A DNA stretch of 64,000 bases from Aeromonas jandaei (lineage in GTDB: Bacteria > Pseudomonadota > Gammaproteobacteria > Enterobacterales > Aeromonadaceae), in contig NZ_CP149571.1 of NCBI RefSeq assembly GCF_037890695.1, positions 4,246,001 to 4,310,000 of the forward strand. The letters run 5' to 3'. Under the pieces are notes generated by a model. It saw nothing but the letters and a program-made list of their open reading frames with translations. It ran no database searches and was not told the origin of the DNA. The translations under genes and the position numbers were made by a program. Below are positions 9,686 to 19,640 of this stretch, piece by piece (positions within the stretch are counted from its first letter, which is position 1; each line of letters begins with the position of its first letter).

Positions 9686-12145
9686 ATGCTGAAATGGCTC
9701 GTTCGCCTGTTTATTGTCATGATGCTAGGTGCTGTGCTGGGTGTTGCCAGCCTCATCGGTATCTACTTCTACATCAAGCCTCAACTGCCTGACGTTACTG
9801 CACTGCGTGACGTCAAACTGGCAACTCCGATGCGGGTCTATAGTCGTGATGGCGAGTTGATCGCCCAATATGGCGAGATCCGTCGCATTCCGTTGCGTCT
9901 GGATGAAATTCCAAAGCCGATGATCGATGCCGTACTGGCAACGGAAGATGCCCGCTTCTATGAGCACCCGGGGATCGACCCCATCGGCATCCTGCGCGCA
10001 GCAACTGTCTGGGCTGTCTCCGGCCAAGCCCGTCAGGGTGCCAGTACCATCACCCAGCAGGTTGCCCGCAACTTCTTCCTGAGCAACGAGAAAACCTTGA
10101 TCCGCAAGATCAAGGAGGTCTTCCTTGCCTGGCGGATTGAGCAGAACCTCTCCAAAGACGAAATCCTCGAGCTCTATCTCAACAAGATTCCCCTTGGTTA
10201 CCGTGCATTTGGTGTCGGCGCAGCAGCCCAAGTCTACTTCGGTAAAGAAGTAAAAGATTTGGGACTCGACGAGATCGCCATCATCGCCGGTCTGCCAAAA
10301 GCCCCCTCCATGCTCAACCCAATCCGTTCGCCGGAGCGCGCCTTTGCACGCCGCAATGTTGTGCTGGGTCGGATGCTGGAGACAGGCAAGATCACTCAGG
10401 CCCAGTTTGACGAAGCCTCCAAGATGCCGATCAAGGCTCGTTATCACGGTGCCGAAGTGACCCTGCATGCCCCCTATCTGGGTGAGATGGTGCGCCAGAA
10501 AATGGTCGAGCAGTTTGGTGAAGATGCCTACACCATGGGCCTGCATGTCTACACCACCGTCTCTGCCGAACGTCAGCGCGCGGCCAGACAGGCCCTGCTG
10601 GATGGTGTCTTTGCCTATGACATGCGCCACGGCTACCGCGGACCGAGCGAACAATTGTGGAAAGCTGGTGAGCCGAGCTGGGATTACGAGCAGATCGTCG
10701 CCCATCTGGCCAAACAGCCTACCTATGATCCGCTGATGGCTGCCGTCGTCACCAAGCTGGATGACCGTAATGCCACCCTGGTTCTAAAAAATGGCAAAGA
10801 AGCCACCCTTGGCTGGAACGGCATCAAGTGGGCTCGCGCCTTTATTACCGACGACCGCCAAGGCTATGCCCCCAAATCCGCACGGGATGTGTTGAAAGTC
10901 GGCGCTCGGATCTGGGTTCGCGAGCAGGGTGAAGAGCTGCTACTGGCTCAAATCCCGGACGTCAACGCGGCACTGGTTGCCATGAACCCGAAAAATGGTG
11001 CGCTGGAAGCGCTGGTCGGCGGCTTCAGCTTCGAACTCTCCAAATTCAACCGGGTTGATCAAGCACGTCGCCAGATTGGTTCCAACATCAAGCCTTTCCT
11101 CTATGCCACCGCGCTGGAGCATGGTTATACCCTGGCGTCACTTATCAACGACGCCCCCATCAACCAGTGGGATCCCTCCAAGGGGCCGATGTGGCAACCC
11201 AAGAACTCGCCGGCAGTCTACGATGGTCCGACACCGCTGCGTTTGGGTCTCGCCAAGTCCAAGAATGTCATGTCGGTACGCCTGATGCGCGCCATTGGCC
11301 TCGATACCTATATCGACGGCCTGACCCGCTTCGGTTTCCCGCGCGACTTCATTTCACCTCATGAAGCATTGGCGCTGGGCGCAGCTGAATTCACGCCTCT
11401 TGAAGTGGTGCGCGGCTACTCGGTACTGGCCAACGGCGGTTTCCTGGTCACCCCTTACTTTATCGACAAGGTAACCGACAGCCAGGAGAACACCCTCTAT
11501 CAAGCCAATCCGGCGATCGCCTGCCCCACCTGCGAACAGCAGAATGACCCGCAGCAACAGACCGTACAAACTGCACCTGCCACTGAAGGAGCACCAGCCA
11601 GTGCCACTGCTGCTATAGCTCCGCATACCATCAGTGCCCAGAGTTCTTTCCTCATTACCGATACCCTGAGCACCGCGATCTGGGGCGGCAACGGTTGGCG
11701 CGGTACCGGCTGGCGTGCAGCGCGTGACCTTAAACGTCACGATATTTCCGGTAAAACCGGTACCACCAACGAATCACGTGATGCCTGGTTCTCCGGCTAT
11801 ACCCCGGATATTGTCGCCACATCCTGGATCGGGTTTGACAACCACCAGCGCGGTCTGGGCCGTGCCGAGTTTGGTGGTGGCGCTGCTCAGCCTATCTGGA
11901 TCGACTTCATGAAGGTGGCGCTCAAGAATATCCCCGAGCACAAGATGCCGGTGCCGGAAGGGATCATGACCGTCAAGATTGACAGTGAGACAGGACTGCT
12001 GGCCACGGGTGGCGGTACCGATGAATACTTCAAGGAAGGAACCGAACCAACCCGCTATGCGACACCGACCTCTGATGGCAATCAGGTGTATGGCGGAGAT
12101 AATCCGAATGTAGAAGGCCCCGTCTCCACCGACGATATCTTCTAA
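9686..12145 (+). CDS. mrcA: Penicillin-binding protein 1A
   Basis: PBP1A is a bifunctional inner-membrane enzyme that polymerises glycan strands and cross-links peptides in peptidoglycan. Starting at the ATG that gives MLKWLVRLF (819 aa) leaves a short cytoplasmic tail and one signal-anchor helix; an in-frame TTG 33 bp upstream is less likely. The GT51 glycosyltransferase motif ATEDARFYEHPG is near residue 85. The transpeptidase domain has the SNIK serine motif and the C-terminal KTGTT motif, with an OB-like insert between the catalytic domains. A Gln/Ala/Thr-rich insert lies in the transpeptidase domain (EQQNDPQQQ region). A terminator follows directly. Confidence 0.96.
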   Translation: MLKWLVRLFIVMMLGAVLGVASLIGIYFYIKPQLPDVTALRDVKLATPMRVYSRDGELIAQYGEIRRIPLRLDEIPKPMIDAVLATEDARFYEHPGIDPIGILRAATVWAVSGQARQGASTITQQVARNFFLSNEKTLIRKIKEVFLAWRIEQNLSKDEILELYLNKIPLGYRAFGVGAAAQVYFGKEVKDLGLDEIAIIAGLPKAPSMLNPIRSPERAFARRNVVLGRMLETGKITQAQFDEASKMPIKARYHGAEVTLHAPYLGEMVRQKMVEQFGEDAYTMGLHVYTTVSAERQRAARQALLDGVFAYDMRHGYRGPSEQLWKAGEPSWDYEQIVAHLAKQPTYDPLMAAVVTKLDDRNATLVLKNGKEATLGWNGIKWARAFITDDRQGYAPKSARDVLKVGARIWVREQGEELLLAQIPDVNAALVAMNPKNGALEALVGGFSFELSKFNRVDQARRQIGSNIKPFLYATALEHGYTLASLINDAPINQWDPSKGPMWQPKNSPAVYDGPTPLRLGLAKSKNVMSVRLMRAIGLDTYIDGLTRFGFPRDFISPHEALALGAAEFTPLEVVRGYSVLANGGFLVTPYFIDKVTDSQENTLYQANPAIACPTCEQQNDPQQQTVQTAPATEGAPASATAAIAPHTISAQSSFLITDTLSTAIWGGNGWRGTGWRAARDLKRHDISGKTGTTNESRDAWFSGYTPDIVATSWIGFDNHQRGLGRAEFGGGAAQPIWIDFMKVALKNIPEHKMPVPEGIMTVKIDSETGLLATGGGTDEYFKEGTEPTRYATPTSDGNQVYGGDNPNVEGPVSTDDIF

Positions 12146-12166
12146 ATCAGCTCAATGGTTCAAATC

Positions 12167-12196
12167 AAACCGGCAGCCTGCGCTGCCGGTTTTTTT
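12167..12196 (+). terminator. Rho-independent terminator after mrcA
   Basis: AAACCGGCAGC pairs with GCTGCCGGTTT around a 4-nt loop and a T run follows. The run reaches into the last bases of the convergent oxyR gene. Confidence 0.85.
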
Positions 12197-13094
12197 ATTG
12201 CGCCAGAGCGACCTTCATCAAGCCCGCAATTTTGGTTGCCAGTTCATTGAAACATGGGCGACGTACCGAGTAGTGACGGTAGAGCAAAGAGATCGTGCGA
12301 CCGGGAACCGGATCGATAACAGGTCGATAACTGACGCCCCCTTCATCACGATCGGCAGGCACGGCCAGACGGGGGATGAGGGTCATGCCACTACCTGCAG
12401 CCACCATGTTGCGCAGTGTCTCCAGACTGGTTCCCTTGAACCGCTGATCCTCACCGATGCCGCCGGCAAAGCAGAAGCCCATGGCTTGATCCCGCAGGCA
12501 GTGGCCATCCTCCAGCATCAGCAGCTTTTTACCCTTGAGATGCCCGAGCGGCACATCTTTGGCGCTTGCCTCCGGGTGCTGGCAAGGCACTGCCAGCCAC
12601 ATCGGCTCGTGATAAAGCGGGATGGAACCAAAGCCCTCCATGCCAGCCATCTCGGCCAGAATGACGCAATCCAGCTCTCCCTCCTCCAGCCGCTTGAGCA
12701 AGCTCTGGGTCTGCTCTTCATAGAGGTAGAATTCCAGCTGGGGGAAGCTCTCGCGCAGGGCTTGAATGATACGAGGCAACAGGTAAGGCCCCACCGTCGG
12801 GATAAATCCGATATGGATCTCTCCCGACATGGGTTCTGAAAAATGCTGACCGATACTCTTGAGCTCACGAACTTCCTTGAGCACACGTCTCGCCTGCTGG
12901 GCCATGGCATCCCCTGCAGGGGTAAACAGAACCTTGCGTGAGGTGCGCTCAATCAGGATCACCCCGAGCTCATCCTCCAGCTTGCGCAGCTGGCCGCTCA
13001 GGGTTGGCTGGCTGACAAAGCAGCGCTCGGCCGCCTTGCGAAAGTGCTTTTCCTCATCCAGTGCCACCAGATATTCGAGATCACGAAGGTTCAT
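12195..13094 (-). CDS. oxyR: Hydrogen-peroxide-sensing regulator OxyR
   Basis: OxyR is a LysR-family activator that senses H2O2 through a disulfide and switches on catalase, peroxiredoxin and iron-handling genes. The 299-aa protein has an N-terminal winged helix (LEYLVALDEEKHFRKAAE, SQPTLSGQLRKLEDELG). Both redox cysteines are at the E. coli positions, C199 and C208, in the motif HCLRDQAMGFC. This makes the assignment much firmer than for a generic LysR protein. No catalase or ahpC lies beside it here. Confidence 0.97.
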   Translation of the reverse strand: MNLRDLEYLVALDEEKHFRKAAERCFVSQPTLSGQLRKLEDELGVILIERTSRKVLFTPAGDAMAQQARRVLKEVRELKSIGQHFSEPMSGEIHIGFIPTVGPYLLPRIIQALRESFPQLEFYLYEEQTQSLLKRLEEGELDCVILAEMAGMEGFGSIPLYHEPMWLAVPCQHPEASAKDVPLGHLKGKKLLMLEDGHCLRDQAMGFCFAGGIGEDQRFKGTSLETLRNMVAAGSGMTLIPRLAVPADRDEGGVSYRPVIDPVPGRTISLLYRHYSVRRPCFNELATKIAGLMKVALAQ

Positions 13095-13202
13095 ACAGCA
13101 AGAGTCCTGCCCGGCAAATGGGTCAACAGAATGCCCAATATCCGCACCAGGAACAAGCCATCGCCATCCCAGGACTCACGCCATATTGCTACGTTAATAA
13201 AA

Positions 13203-13232
13203 AAGGCCGACAACCTTGCGGTTGTCGGCCTT
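13203..13232 (-). terminator. Terminator after chemoreceptor gene
   Basis: A perfect 13-bp stem (AAGGCCGACAACC with GGTTGTCGGCCTT) and 4-nt loop is followed on the minus strand by a T run. It ends the chemoreceptor transcript ahead of oxyR. Confidence 0.9.
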
Positions 13233-13245
13233 GCTTTTGTAATAA

Positions 13246-14886
13246 TCACACCCGGAAACGGCGCACCATCTCCTGCAACTGGGTCGCCAGATGGTTCAGT
13301 TCGTTGCACGCCTGCGCCATCTGGGTTGCACCGGAAGCGACCTCCTCGGAGGCGTGGCTGATATTGACCACGTTGCGGTTGAGCTCTTCGCTCACAGCCC
13401 CCTGCTCTTCGGTCGCTGTCGCGATCTGGATATTCATGTGAGAAATGCTGCTGACCGAGCCACTGATCTGGGAGATAGACTCGCCAGCTTCCCGCGCCGT
13501 AGCCACAGTGGTATTCATCAGATCCTGGCTCTGCTGCATGGTGCTGCCAGCCTGCTCGGCACGCTGTTGCAGCTCGGCGATGATGTTGTTGATCTGGGAA
13601 GTGGAGTCCTGAGTACGTTTGGCCAGGGTTCTCACCTCGTCCGCCACCACCGCAAACCCGCGCCCCTGTTCACCGGCACGGGCAGCCTCGATAGCCGCGT
13701 TAAGCGCCAGCAGGTTGGTCTGCTCGGCAATGCCGCGGATCACTTCCAGCACCATGCCGATGTTGCGACTGTCATCACCCAACTGGCGGATCACCACCGC
13801 GGTACTCTCGATAGCGCTCGCCACCCGCTCGATGCGCTGGATGGAGTCATTGACCGTCTTGGCCCCCAGTTCAGCAGTTTCACTGGCAGAAGTGGCAGCA
13901 CTGGCGGCATCGCTGGTATTGCGTGATACCTCCTGCACCGTGGCTTGCATCTCGTTCATCGCCGTTGCCAGCTGATTGAGCTCATGCTGCTGGGAATGCA
14001 TATTGTTGGCAGACTGGCTGGCGACCGAGCTAATCTCCTCGGCAGCAGAACTCAGCTGCACTACTGAACCTGATACTTCGCTGACCAGAGTACGCAAATT
14101 GGTCTGCATCTCGCCAAACCCCTTGGCCAGCGTTCCCAATTCGTCGTTGTTGAACTGCTGCATATCGATACGCGAGGTGAGATCCCCGGCAGAGACTCTG
14201 CGAGTCTGCTCAAGGAGAACCATAACCGGATTGCGGATCTGGCCGGTCAGCAGCCAGGCAATCACAACGACAAAGCCAAGGGTGATTAGGCTGACAACAA
14301 TGCTCATGGTTCTGGCGCTGTCGTAGAGATCGGCCACCCCTTTGGTCATCTGCTCGGCGATTTCATTGTTGATTTCGCGCAGTCGCAGTGATTTAGCCCC
14401 CGCCTCTTCCAACGCAGCTCTGGTCTCGTTTTTGCGCAGACTTCTGACTTTATCCAGATCACCGGCAGCAAACGCATTGACCAACTCCTCATGCACCGAG
14501 AAATATTTGGCACCAGCATTAAGCAGTTGCTCATAAGTCTGCTTTTCTTCATCGGTAGCAAAGGGCATTGCACCATATTTTTGAGCCGCAGTATCAAACG
14601 CCAGCTTGGCCTTGTTGAAGGTGAGCGTCCGTTCACTCACCTCCTGGGCATCCTTGTTTAGCCCCGCAATCACCTGAGACAGCTCGGAGCGACGTGCATC
14701 CAGAATTGCCACGTGCATCTGGCTGGCATAACGGGTGGAAGGCAGCAAATTGGTGGTAATGGTTTCGGTATCACCGTAGAGCTTGGCCAACTGGCTGATG
14801 GAGAACCAGGCCAAGCCCAGCACCAGCACAGCCAGAATGGCAAATCCAGCACTCAGCTTCTGACCAATAGACATGTTTTTGAACAT
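13246..14886 (-). CDS. Methyl-accepting chemotaxis protein, four-helix-bundle sensor type
   Basis: This is a membrane chemoreceptor that passes ligand signals to CheA/CheW. I start it at the ATG giving [12 protein letters not shown] (546 aa) because AAGGA lies 10 nt upstream; the open frame extends 25 codons further without a good site. It has TM1 (about 10-32), a helical periplasmic domain of 4HB_MCP type (about 35-190), TM2 (about 192-212), a HAMP domain and a long cytoplasmic coiled coil with the signalling tip [20 protein letters not shown]. No C-terminal CheR/CheB-docking pentapeptide is seen. The ligand cannot be told. Confidence 0.93.
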   Translation of the reverse strand: MFKNMSIGQKLSAGFAILAVLVLGLAWFSISQLAKLYGDTETITTNLLPSTRYASQMHVAILDARRSELSQVIAGLNKDAQEVSERTLTFNKAKLAFDTAAQKYGAMPFATDEEKQTYEQLLNAGAKYFSVHEELVNAFAAGDLDKVRSLRKNETRAALEEAGAKSLRLREINNEIAEQMTKGVADLYDSARTMSIVVSLITLGFVVVIAWLLTGQIRNPVMVLLEQTRRVSAGDLTSRIDMQQFNNDELGTLAKGFGEMQTNLRTLVSEVSGSVVQLSSAAEEISSVASQSANNMHSQQHELNQLATAMNEMQATVQEVSRNTSDAASAATSASETAELGAKTVNDSIQRIERVASAIESTAVVIRQLGDDSRNIGMVLEVIRGIAEQTNLLALNAAIEAARAGEQGRGFAVVADEVRTLAKRTQDSTSQINNIIAELQQRAEQAGSTMQQSQDLMNTTVATAREAGESISQISGSVSSISHMNIQIATATEEQGAVSEELNRNVVNISHASEEVASGATQMAQACNELNHLATQLQEMVRRFRV

Positions 14887-15057
14887 AGGAGGGGTTCCTT
14901 GAAATAGGTCTGCACTCCCGCGACATCCTTCGGGAATGGTCATATAGAGCATAGCCTGCAAGCAGAAAATCGAAGTGTTTCATATCGCTTCTGCATACCG
15001 GAATATCGGCCTGCCCCCTCCGCGCTAAAGGTGCATTATCTGTTCACACTTTAATAA

Positions 15058-15696
15058 CTATTTCATCAGCTCCAGCAGCTGCTGACGCAACCCGGCCGGG
15101 TCGCCCAAGAAGTCGGACACTCGGACAGGGCTCGCCTTGCCATCGCACTCCAGCCCAAGCGTGGGGTAGCCCTGACCACCAACCCTCTTCATCCACCCCT
15201 GGCTGTCAGCCAGATGTTGCAGCAGAGGGGCCTGCAGATAGGCTTGCTGGAACGCGTCTTCACTGATCCCCTGCTCTGCTGCCAGCGTGGCCAGATGTTC
15301 GGCAGAGCCCACCCAGATCCCGTCCCGATAATGGGATTGCTGGATCCGGTGCAGCATGGTCAGGCCATCACCACCCAGTGCGGTGACTGCCAGTACCGCA
15401 CGGATCGGCGGTTCGGAGTCCAGCAGACAACCCTCACGCAGCAGAAGATCGTTGAAATAACGCTCGCCAAAAGGCTGACCGGTCAGCGCTTCGATCCGCT
15501 GATCATGAGGCCGGACGTAGTCGCGCAGCGCTTCGCCCATCGGCTGACGACGCACACCCAGCCAGAGTCCGCCAGCATGGAGCTCAATCTTCAGCCCGGT
15601 AATGGTGGCAGCACTTTGCAGCAGGGGCGCCGCACCGTAGCACCAGCCACAGAGGGGGTCGTAAACATAATGGAGAACGGGATTCTGTTGCTTCAT
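15058..15696 (-). CDS. DsbA-family thiol oxidoreductase (cytoplasmic type)
   Basis: The 212-aa protein has a thioredoxin-like active site, DPLCGWCYGA, near its N-terminus and a helical insertion followed by the cis-proline segment GGQGYPTLGLE. It matches the DsbA-like/FrnE superfamily. It lacks a signal peptide, so it probably acts in the cytoplasm on thiols or disulfides of unknown partners. I chose the MKQQNP start, preceded by AGAGAGAT; a start five codons upstream (15711) is possible. A T-run hairpin lies upstream, belonging to the next gene on the same strand. Confidence 0.8.
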   Translation of the reverse strand: MKQQNPVLHYVYDPLCGWCYGAAPLLQSAATITGLKIELHAGGLWLGVRRQPMGEALRDYVRPHDQRIEALTGQPFGERYFNDLLLREGCLLDSEPPIRAVLAVTALGGDGLTMLHRIQQSHYRDGIWVGSAEHLATLAAEQGISEDAFQQAYLQAPLLQHLADSQGWMKRVGGQGYPTLGLECDGKASPVRVSDFLGDPAGLRQQLLELMK

Positions 15697-15725
15697 GGTA
15701 TCTCTCTTCACATTCAGGATAAAAA

Positions 15726-15745
15726 ACCGGGCCCTCTGGCCCGGT
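15726..15745 (-). terminator. Terminator after metallo-beta-lactamase-fold gene
   Basis: ACCGGGCC and GGCCCGGT form a perfect 8-bp stem around a 4-nt loop, followed on the minus strand by a T run. Confidence 0.8.
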
Positions 15746-15774
15746 AAAAAAACACAGGGATACGGCTCAGTGAA

Positions 15775-16634
15775 TTACCACTTCATCTCGCCGGTATTGA
15801 CCTTGGCACCGATGGCCAGACCATCGTCAACCGGCAGGGAGGGGTAGGCTTTCTTCAAGCTATCGATCAGCTGGCCGGAGTTCTTCGCTTTCGCCAGCTC
15901 TTGCTCGAAACGCTGCACATAGCCGCGGGTAAAGGTCACAGCTTCGCTCCCTTTCGGTTCAGCACCCAGGAAGTGGCCCGGCACTACCCGCTCGGGTTTC
16001 AGCGCCAGTAGCTTGTCGAGAGCCTGAACCCAGTTGCTGCGGGCCGCTTTGGTCTGGCTGTCGGCCATCCAGACATGCACACCGTGGTAAACCGGCACAC
16101 CACCAAAAGCGGTCTTGATGGAAGGTGCCCAGAGGTAGGCATTCGGCGTGTTCATCTCCTTGATTTCGATCTTCTCGCCATCAAGGGTCAGCTGGCTGGC
16201 AGTCATCACTTGCGGCACGGTCAGGCTCTTCGGTGCCCCTTTGCCCAGGATCGGCCCCAGTAAGCCAGTTTGGCATCCTTGGTCTCCTTGATGTGGTCGA
16301 CCACGTGCTGGTCGGCCAGCACCTTCACGTTCGGGAAGGCTGCCAGTACCGGCTCCAGACCGAAGTAGAAGTCGGGGTCACCGGCGCTGATATAGACGGT
16401 GGTCAGCTGCTTGCCACTCTTCTTGATCATGTCGACCAGCGCCTGACCATTCTGTACGTCGAACTGGGCATCGATCAGGATGGCCTCTTTATCGCCCGCT
16501 ACCAGCGAGGAGGAGACCGGGAAGATCGCCTTTTCACCGGGGTTGTAGACGGTCACGCTCAGCGGGCCCGCCAGAACGGCGCCACTCAGCAGGGTGGTGG
16601 TCAGAGTCAGGTTGCGGATCAGGTTGTTCATCAT
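15775..16634 (-). pseudogene. Frameshifted exported metallo-beta-lactamase-fold hydrolase
   Basis: Two adjacent minus-strand frames together encode one MBL-fold hydrolase of about 285 aa. The upstream part (from the ATG at 16634 with GAGGAAAAC before it) has a signal peptide (ending SGAVLA) and the MBL beta-sheet start (AILIDAQFDVQ). The downstream part carries PGHFLGAEPKGSE and the C-terminus. One base is missing in the G run at about 16253-16254 (minus strand GGGGCCGATCC): restoring it gives the continuous reading AYWGPILGKGAPKSLTVPQ. As read, the upstream frame stops shortly after the lesion. The classic HxHxDH metal motif is not clear here: the equivalent region reads SAGDPDFYFG, as in the divergent subgroup usually paired with a LysR gene. 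It is either a real pseudogene or a sequencing error. Confidence 0.8.
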
Positions 16635-16757
16635 GTTTTCCTCATTAATCATTCGGGGGTTCATTTGATGGACAGAGTTTATTAGATCACTTAAGGTGCA
16701 AATACAGCACTAACAGCGCATCACTGTTGCACAAATCGAACATATAGAGAGCCATAC

Positions 16758-17657
16758 ATGGATCGACTGACCGCTTTACGGGTCTTCGTCAGCGTAGTCG
16801 AACAGGGGAGCCTGAGTGGCGCCGGCGAGAAACTGGATATGTCACGCGCCATGGTGTCGCGCTACCTGGCCGAGCTGGAGAGCTGGATGGGCGCCCGCCT
16901 TCTGCATCGCACCACCCGGCGTCTTAGCCTGACCGGCCCGGGTGAGGAGGCGCTGAACCGGGCCCGTGCCATGCTGGCGCTGGGAGAGGAGATGGAGCAG
17001 ATCGCCGTGAAGGGGGATGATGCCCCCAAGGGGCAACTGCGGATCACCAGCAGTTACTCCCTCTCGGAAGCCTTGCTGGTTGGCGCGGCCAACGACTATC
17101 TGGCGCAATACCCGGGCACCGCCATCGATATCCTGCTGCTGGACAGAACCGTCAATCTGGTGGAGGAGCGGATCGATCTGGCCGTGCGCATCACCAACGA
17201 TCTCGACCCCAATCTGGTGGCTCGCCGACTTGGCACCTGCCATTCGGTGGTCTGCGCCAGCCCGGCCTATCTGGCCAACCACCCGGCACCGCAAAAGGTG
17301 CAGGATCTGGCGCTGCACAACTGCCTCACCTACACCTACTTCGGCAAGAGCCTGTGGGAGTTCAACGGCCCGGACGGCCCCGAGTCGGTGCCGGTCAGCG
17401 GCAACCTGAGTGCCAATATCTCCAACCTGCTGCTGGAGGCGACGTTGGGCGGTGCCGGGATCAGCCTGCAACCACGCTACTCGGCCCAGCCCTATCTTGA
17501 GCGGGGAGAACTGGTTCCGCTGCTGACCCAGTGGCAACCCAAGCGACTCGGCGTTTACGGGGTGTATGCCACCCGCAAGCAGATGTCACCGCTGCTGCGC
17601 AGCTTCCTCGATTTTCTGCTGGCTCGCATGGCGGCAGACCCGCTTTGGCGGGAGTGA
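16758..17657 (+). CDS. LysR-family regulator, divergent from the MBL-fold gene
   Basis: This 299-aa regulator has the LysR winged helix at the N-terminus (MDRLTALRVFVSVVEQGSLS, with recognition segment SRAMVSRYLAELE) and a CrgA-like effector domain (ITSSYSLSEALL, LAVRITNDLDPNLVARRLG). It is divergent from the frameshifted MBL-fold gene across a 123-bp gap, a common pairing, so that gene is its most likely target. The inducer is unknown. Confidence 0.9.
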   Translation: MDRLTALRVFVSVVEQGSLSGAGEKLDMSRAMVSRYLAELESWMGARLLHRTTRRLSLTGPGEEALNRARAMLALGEEMEQIAVKGDDAPKGQLRITSSYSLSEALLVGAANDYLAQYPGTAIDILLLDRTVNLVEERIDLAVRITNDLDPNLVARRLGTCHSVVCASPAYLANHPAPQKVQDLALHNCLTYTYFGKSLWEFNGPDGPESVPVSGNLSANISNLLLEATLGGAGISLQPRYSAQPYLERGELVPLLTQWQPKRLGVYGVYATRKQMSPLLRSFLDFLLARMAADPLWRE

Positions 17658-17722
17658 AAATATCCAGCAATGCAGAAGGGGCCGCAAAGGGCTCCTTCTT
17701 TAATCAGCTGTTCAAGGCTGCG

Positions 17723-18499
17723 TCAGGCTTCAAAACCGAACGGAGTAACCGGAGGCGTCACCTCCCCCTCTTCGTCGACGAAAATGTCGCGGTACGCCAC
17801 ATAGATGGAGTAGTTGAGCGCCGGGATCACCACCAGCAGACCCACCAGTAACAGCACAGCACCAAAGAGCAGCAGGATGGCGCAGAGGATCCCCCACCAG
17901 AAGAAGGGCCACATGTTGCGCCAACAGCCGGCAAAGCTGAGGCGAGCCGCCTGCAAGATACCGATATCGTGGAAATAGATGAGGGCTGGCGCAAAGGTGA
18001 CCGCCATCAGCACCGGAATAACCAGCATCATCCCCACCAGCAGCACGATCAACAGCTGCTGCACCTGCAGGGCTGAGACCACCATGCTATCGGGATCCTG
18101 GGTCAGCACCGAGAGCAGACCCCACATGGAGAGCAGTCCCACACAAACCAGCCCAATCAGGGTGAAGAGTGCCAAGACCAGCAGACCACCCAGCATCAGG
18201 GGGGTCAGCTTATGGCGAAAACCGGCAAAGAGATCGTTGAAGTTGAGCGCTTCACCGCGGTATCCCCTGGCAGCCACGACGGCCCACCCCGCCCCCCACA
18301 CCATATAGAGCAGTTGGGAGATCAGCCCGCCGGCTGGCAGCAGGTCGAGCACCATGCCAACGCCGAACCAGAACACCACCATGGTGACACTAGCACCCAT
18401 CCCCTTGTTGAAGATATCGAACCCGCTGCGAACCCAGACCCAGCCACGGCTGAGCGGGTGGCGGGCCGGTGCTTGGCGCAAAGGGGATAATCCATTCAT
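17723..18499 (-). CDS. BPSS1780-like integral membrane protein
   Basis: The 258-aa protein is predicted to have about five or six transmembrane helices (segments such as LTPLMLGGLLVLALFTLIG, LLIVLLVGMMLVIPVLMAV and ILLLFGAVLLLVGLLVVIP). The start is the ATG giving MNGLSPL, preceded by GAGGAG; nine further codons upstream are open but unlikely. It resembles the BPSS1780 family of unknown function. It stands alone, convergent with the LysR gene. Confidence 0.75.
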   Translation of the reverse strand: MNGLSPLRQAPARHPLSRGWVWVRSGFDIFNKGMGASVTMVVFWFGVGMVLDLLPAGGLISQLLYMVWGAGWAVVAARGYRGEALNFNDLFAGFRHKLTPLMLGGLLVLALFTLIGLVCVGLLSMWGLLSVLTQDPDSMVVSALQVQQLLIVLLVGMMLVIPVLMAVTFAPALIYFHDIGILQAARLSFAGCWRNMWPFFWWGILCAILLLFGAVLLLVGLLVVIPALNYSIYVAYRDIFVDEEGEVTPPVTPFGFEA

Positions 18500-18762
18500 G
18501 TCGTCTCCTCGGTGTATCGCAGGCATCAGTGCCGGATGCCGATTCTAGAGGCTGGGCACCAGTGACTCAATGGCGAAGCGGGATGTCAGCGACATAAAAC
18601 CTGACGCAGCCGACCCCGATTGTCCGCTCTTTTCACCACCCGGCACTGGCTGCAACTACGCAGAGAGGGCAAAATCGTCTCCCTGCGCCCGCAGGCCAAT
18701 CAGCCAGCCCACGGGGCGCACTTTCCGCCATCTGAGGCGTTTTAACAGCGAGTGGTATCGTC

Positions 18763-19584
18763 ATGAGAGTTGTGTGTTGTCTGTTGTTATTGCTGGCCAG
18801 CCAGTCGGCGCTTGCCGAAGGTTTTATCAGCCGTCTGCTCAACCATCCGGTGCCGGGCGGCGTGGCCGTCGTCCCCCTTGGCAAGGCATCCCCGGCGCCA
18901 CAAGCCCATTATCAAGGCAAGCCTGTACTGGTCGTGCAGGAAGATGGCCAGTGGATCGCCATCATCGGCATCTCCCTCAAAAGCCCGCTTGGGGCCCAAC
19001 AACTGACCACCAGCGATGGTCGCACCCTCGCCTTTACCGTGACACCTAAGCACTACCGCGAGCAGCACATCAAGCTCAAGAACAGCCGTCAGGTCAATCC
19101 GCTCGCCGAAGACATGACCCGCATCAACCGTGAACTGGCCGAGCAAACCCATGCCTACCAGACCTTCAGTCCCAACCAGCCGAGCAATCTGATGTTCGAC
19201 AAGCCGGTCGATGGCCCGCTGTCGAGCCCGTTTGGCCTGCGCCGCTTCTTCAATGGCGAGGAGCGCAATCCCCACTCCGGGCTCGACTTCGCCGTCGGCG
19301 CCGGCACCCCGATCAAATCCCCTGCCGCCGGCAAGGTGATCCTGATTGGCAACTACTTCTTCAACGGCAATACCGTCTTTGTCGACCACGGTCAGGGGCT
19401 CATCAGCATGTTCTGCCACATGTCGAAAATCGATGTGACGCTCGGCCAGAGTCTGCCGCGCGGCGGCATTGTCGGACGGGTCGGTTCAACCGGTCGCGCC
19501 ACCGGGCCCCATATGCACTGGAACGTCAGCCTCAACGACACCCGGGTCGATCCCGCCATCTTTATCGGCGCATTCAAGCCCTGA
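18763..19584 (+). CDS. Secreted M23-family peptidoglycan endopeptidase
   Basis: This 273-aa protein has a Sec signal peptide (cleavage near ALA-EG, residue 18), an N-terminal beta domain and a C-terminal LytM/M23 domain. The zinc-site residues are all present: H171xxxD175 (NPHSGLDF), H219 (FCHMS) and H250xH252 (GPHMHW). It is therefore expected to be an active periplasmic metallo-endopeptidase that cuts peptide cross-links, unlike the degenerate EnvC/NlpD activators. It stands alone, with a bidirectional terminator shared with the convergent MATE gene. Confidence 0.92.
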   Translation: MRVVCCLLLLLASQSALAEGFISRLLNHPVPGGVAVVPLGKASPAPQAHYQGKPVLVVQEDGQWIAIIGISLKSPLGAQQLTTSDGRTLAFTVTPKHYREQHIKLKNSRQVNPLAEDMTRINRELAEQTHAYQTFSPNQPSNLMFDKPVDGPLSSPFGLRRFFNGEERNPHSGLDFAVGAGTPIKSPAAGKVILIGNYFFNGNTVFVDHGQGLISMFCHMSKIDVTLGQSLPRGGIVGRVGSTGRATGPHMHWNVSLNDTRVDPAIFIGAFKP

Positions 19585-19589
19585 TAATG

Positions 19590-19616
19590 ACAAAGGCAGC
19601 CAATGGCTGCCTTTGT
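19590..19616. terminator. Bidirectional terminator between M23 and MATE genes
   Basis: A perfect 12-bp inverted repeat (ACAAAGGCAGCC with GGCTGCCTTTGT) has a 3-nt loop and lies between two convergent genes. Confidence 0.8.
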
Positions 19617-19640
19617 TGTATAAAACGCCCGCTACTCTGA

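Noticed and set aside
16758..17657. Regulatory partner assigned with a gene symbol
   Set aside because: LysR subfamily features are too general to name the regulator beyond the family.
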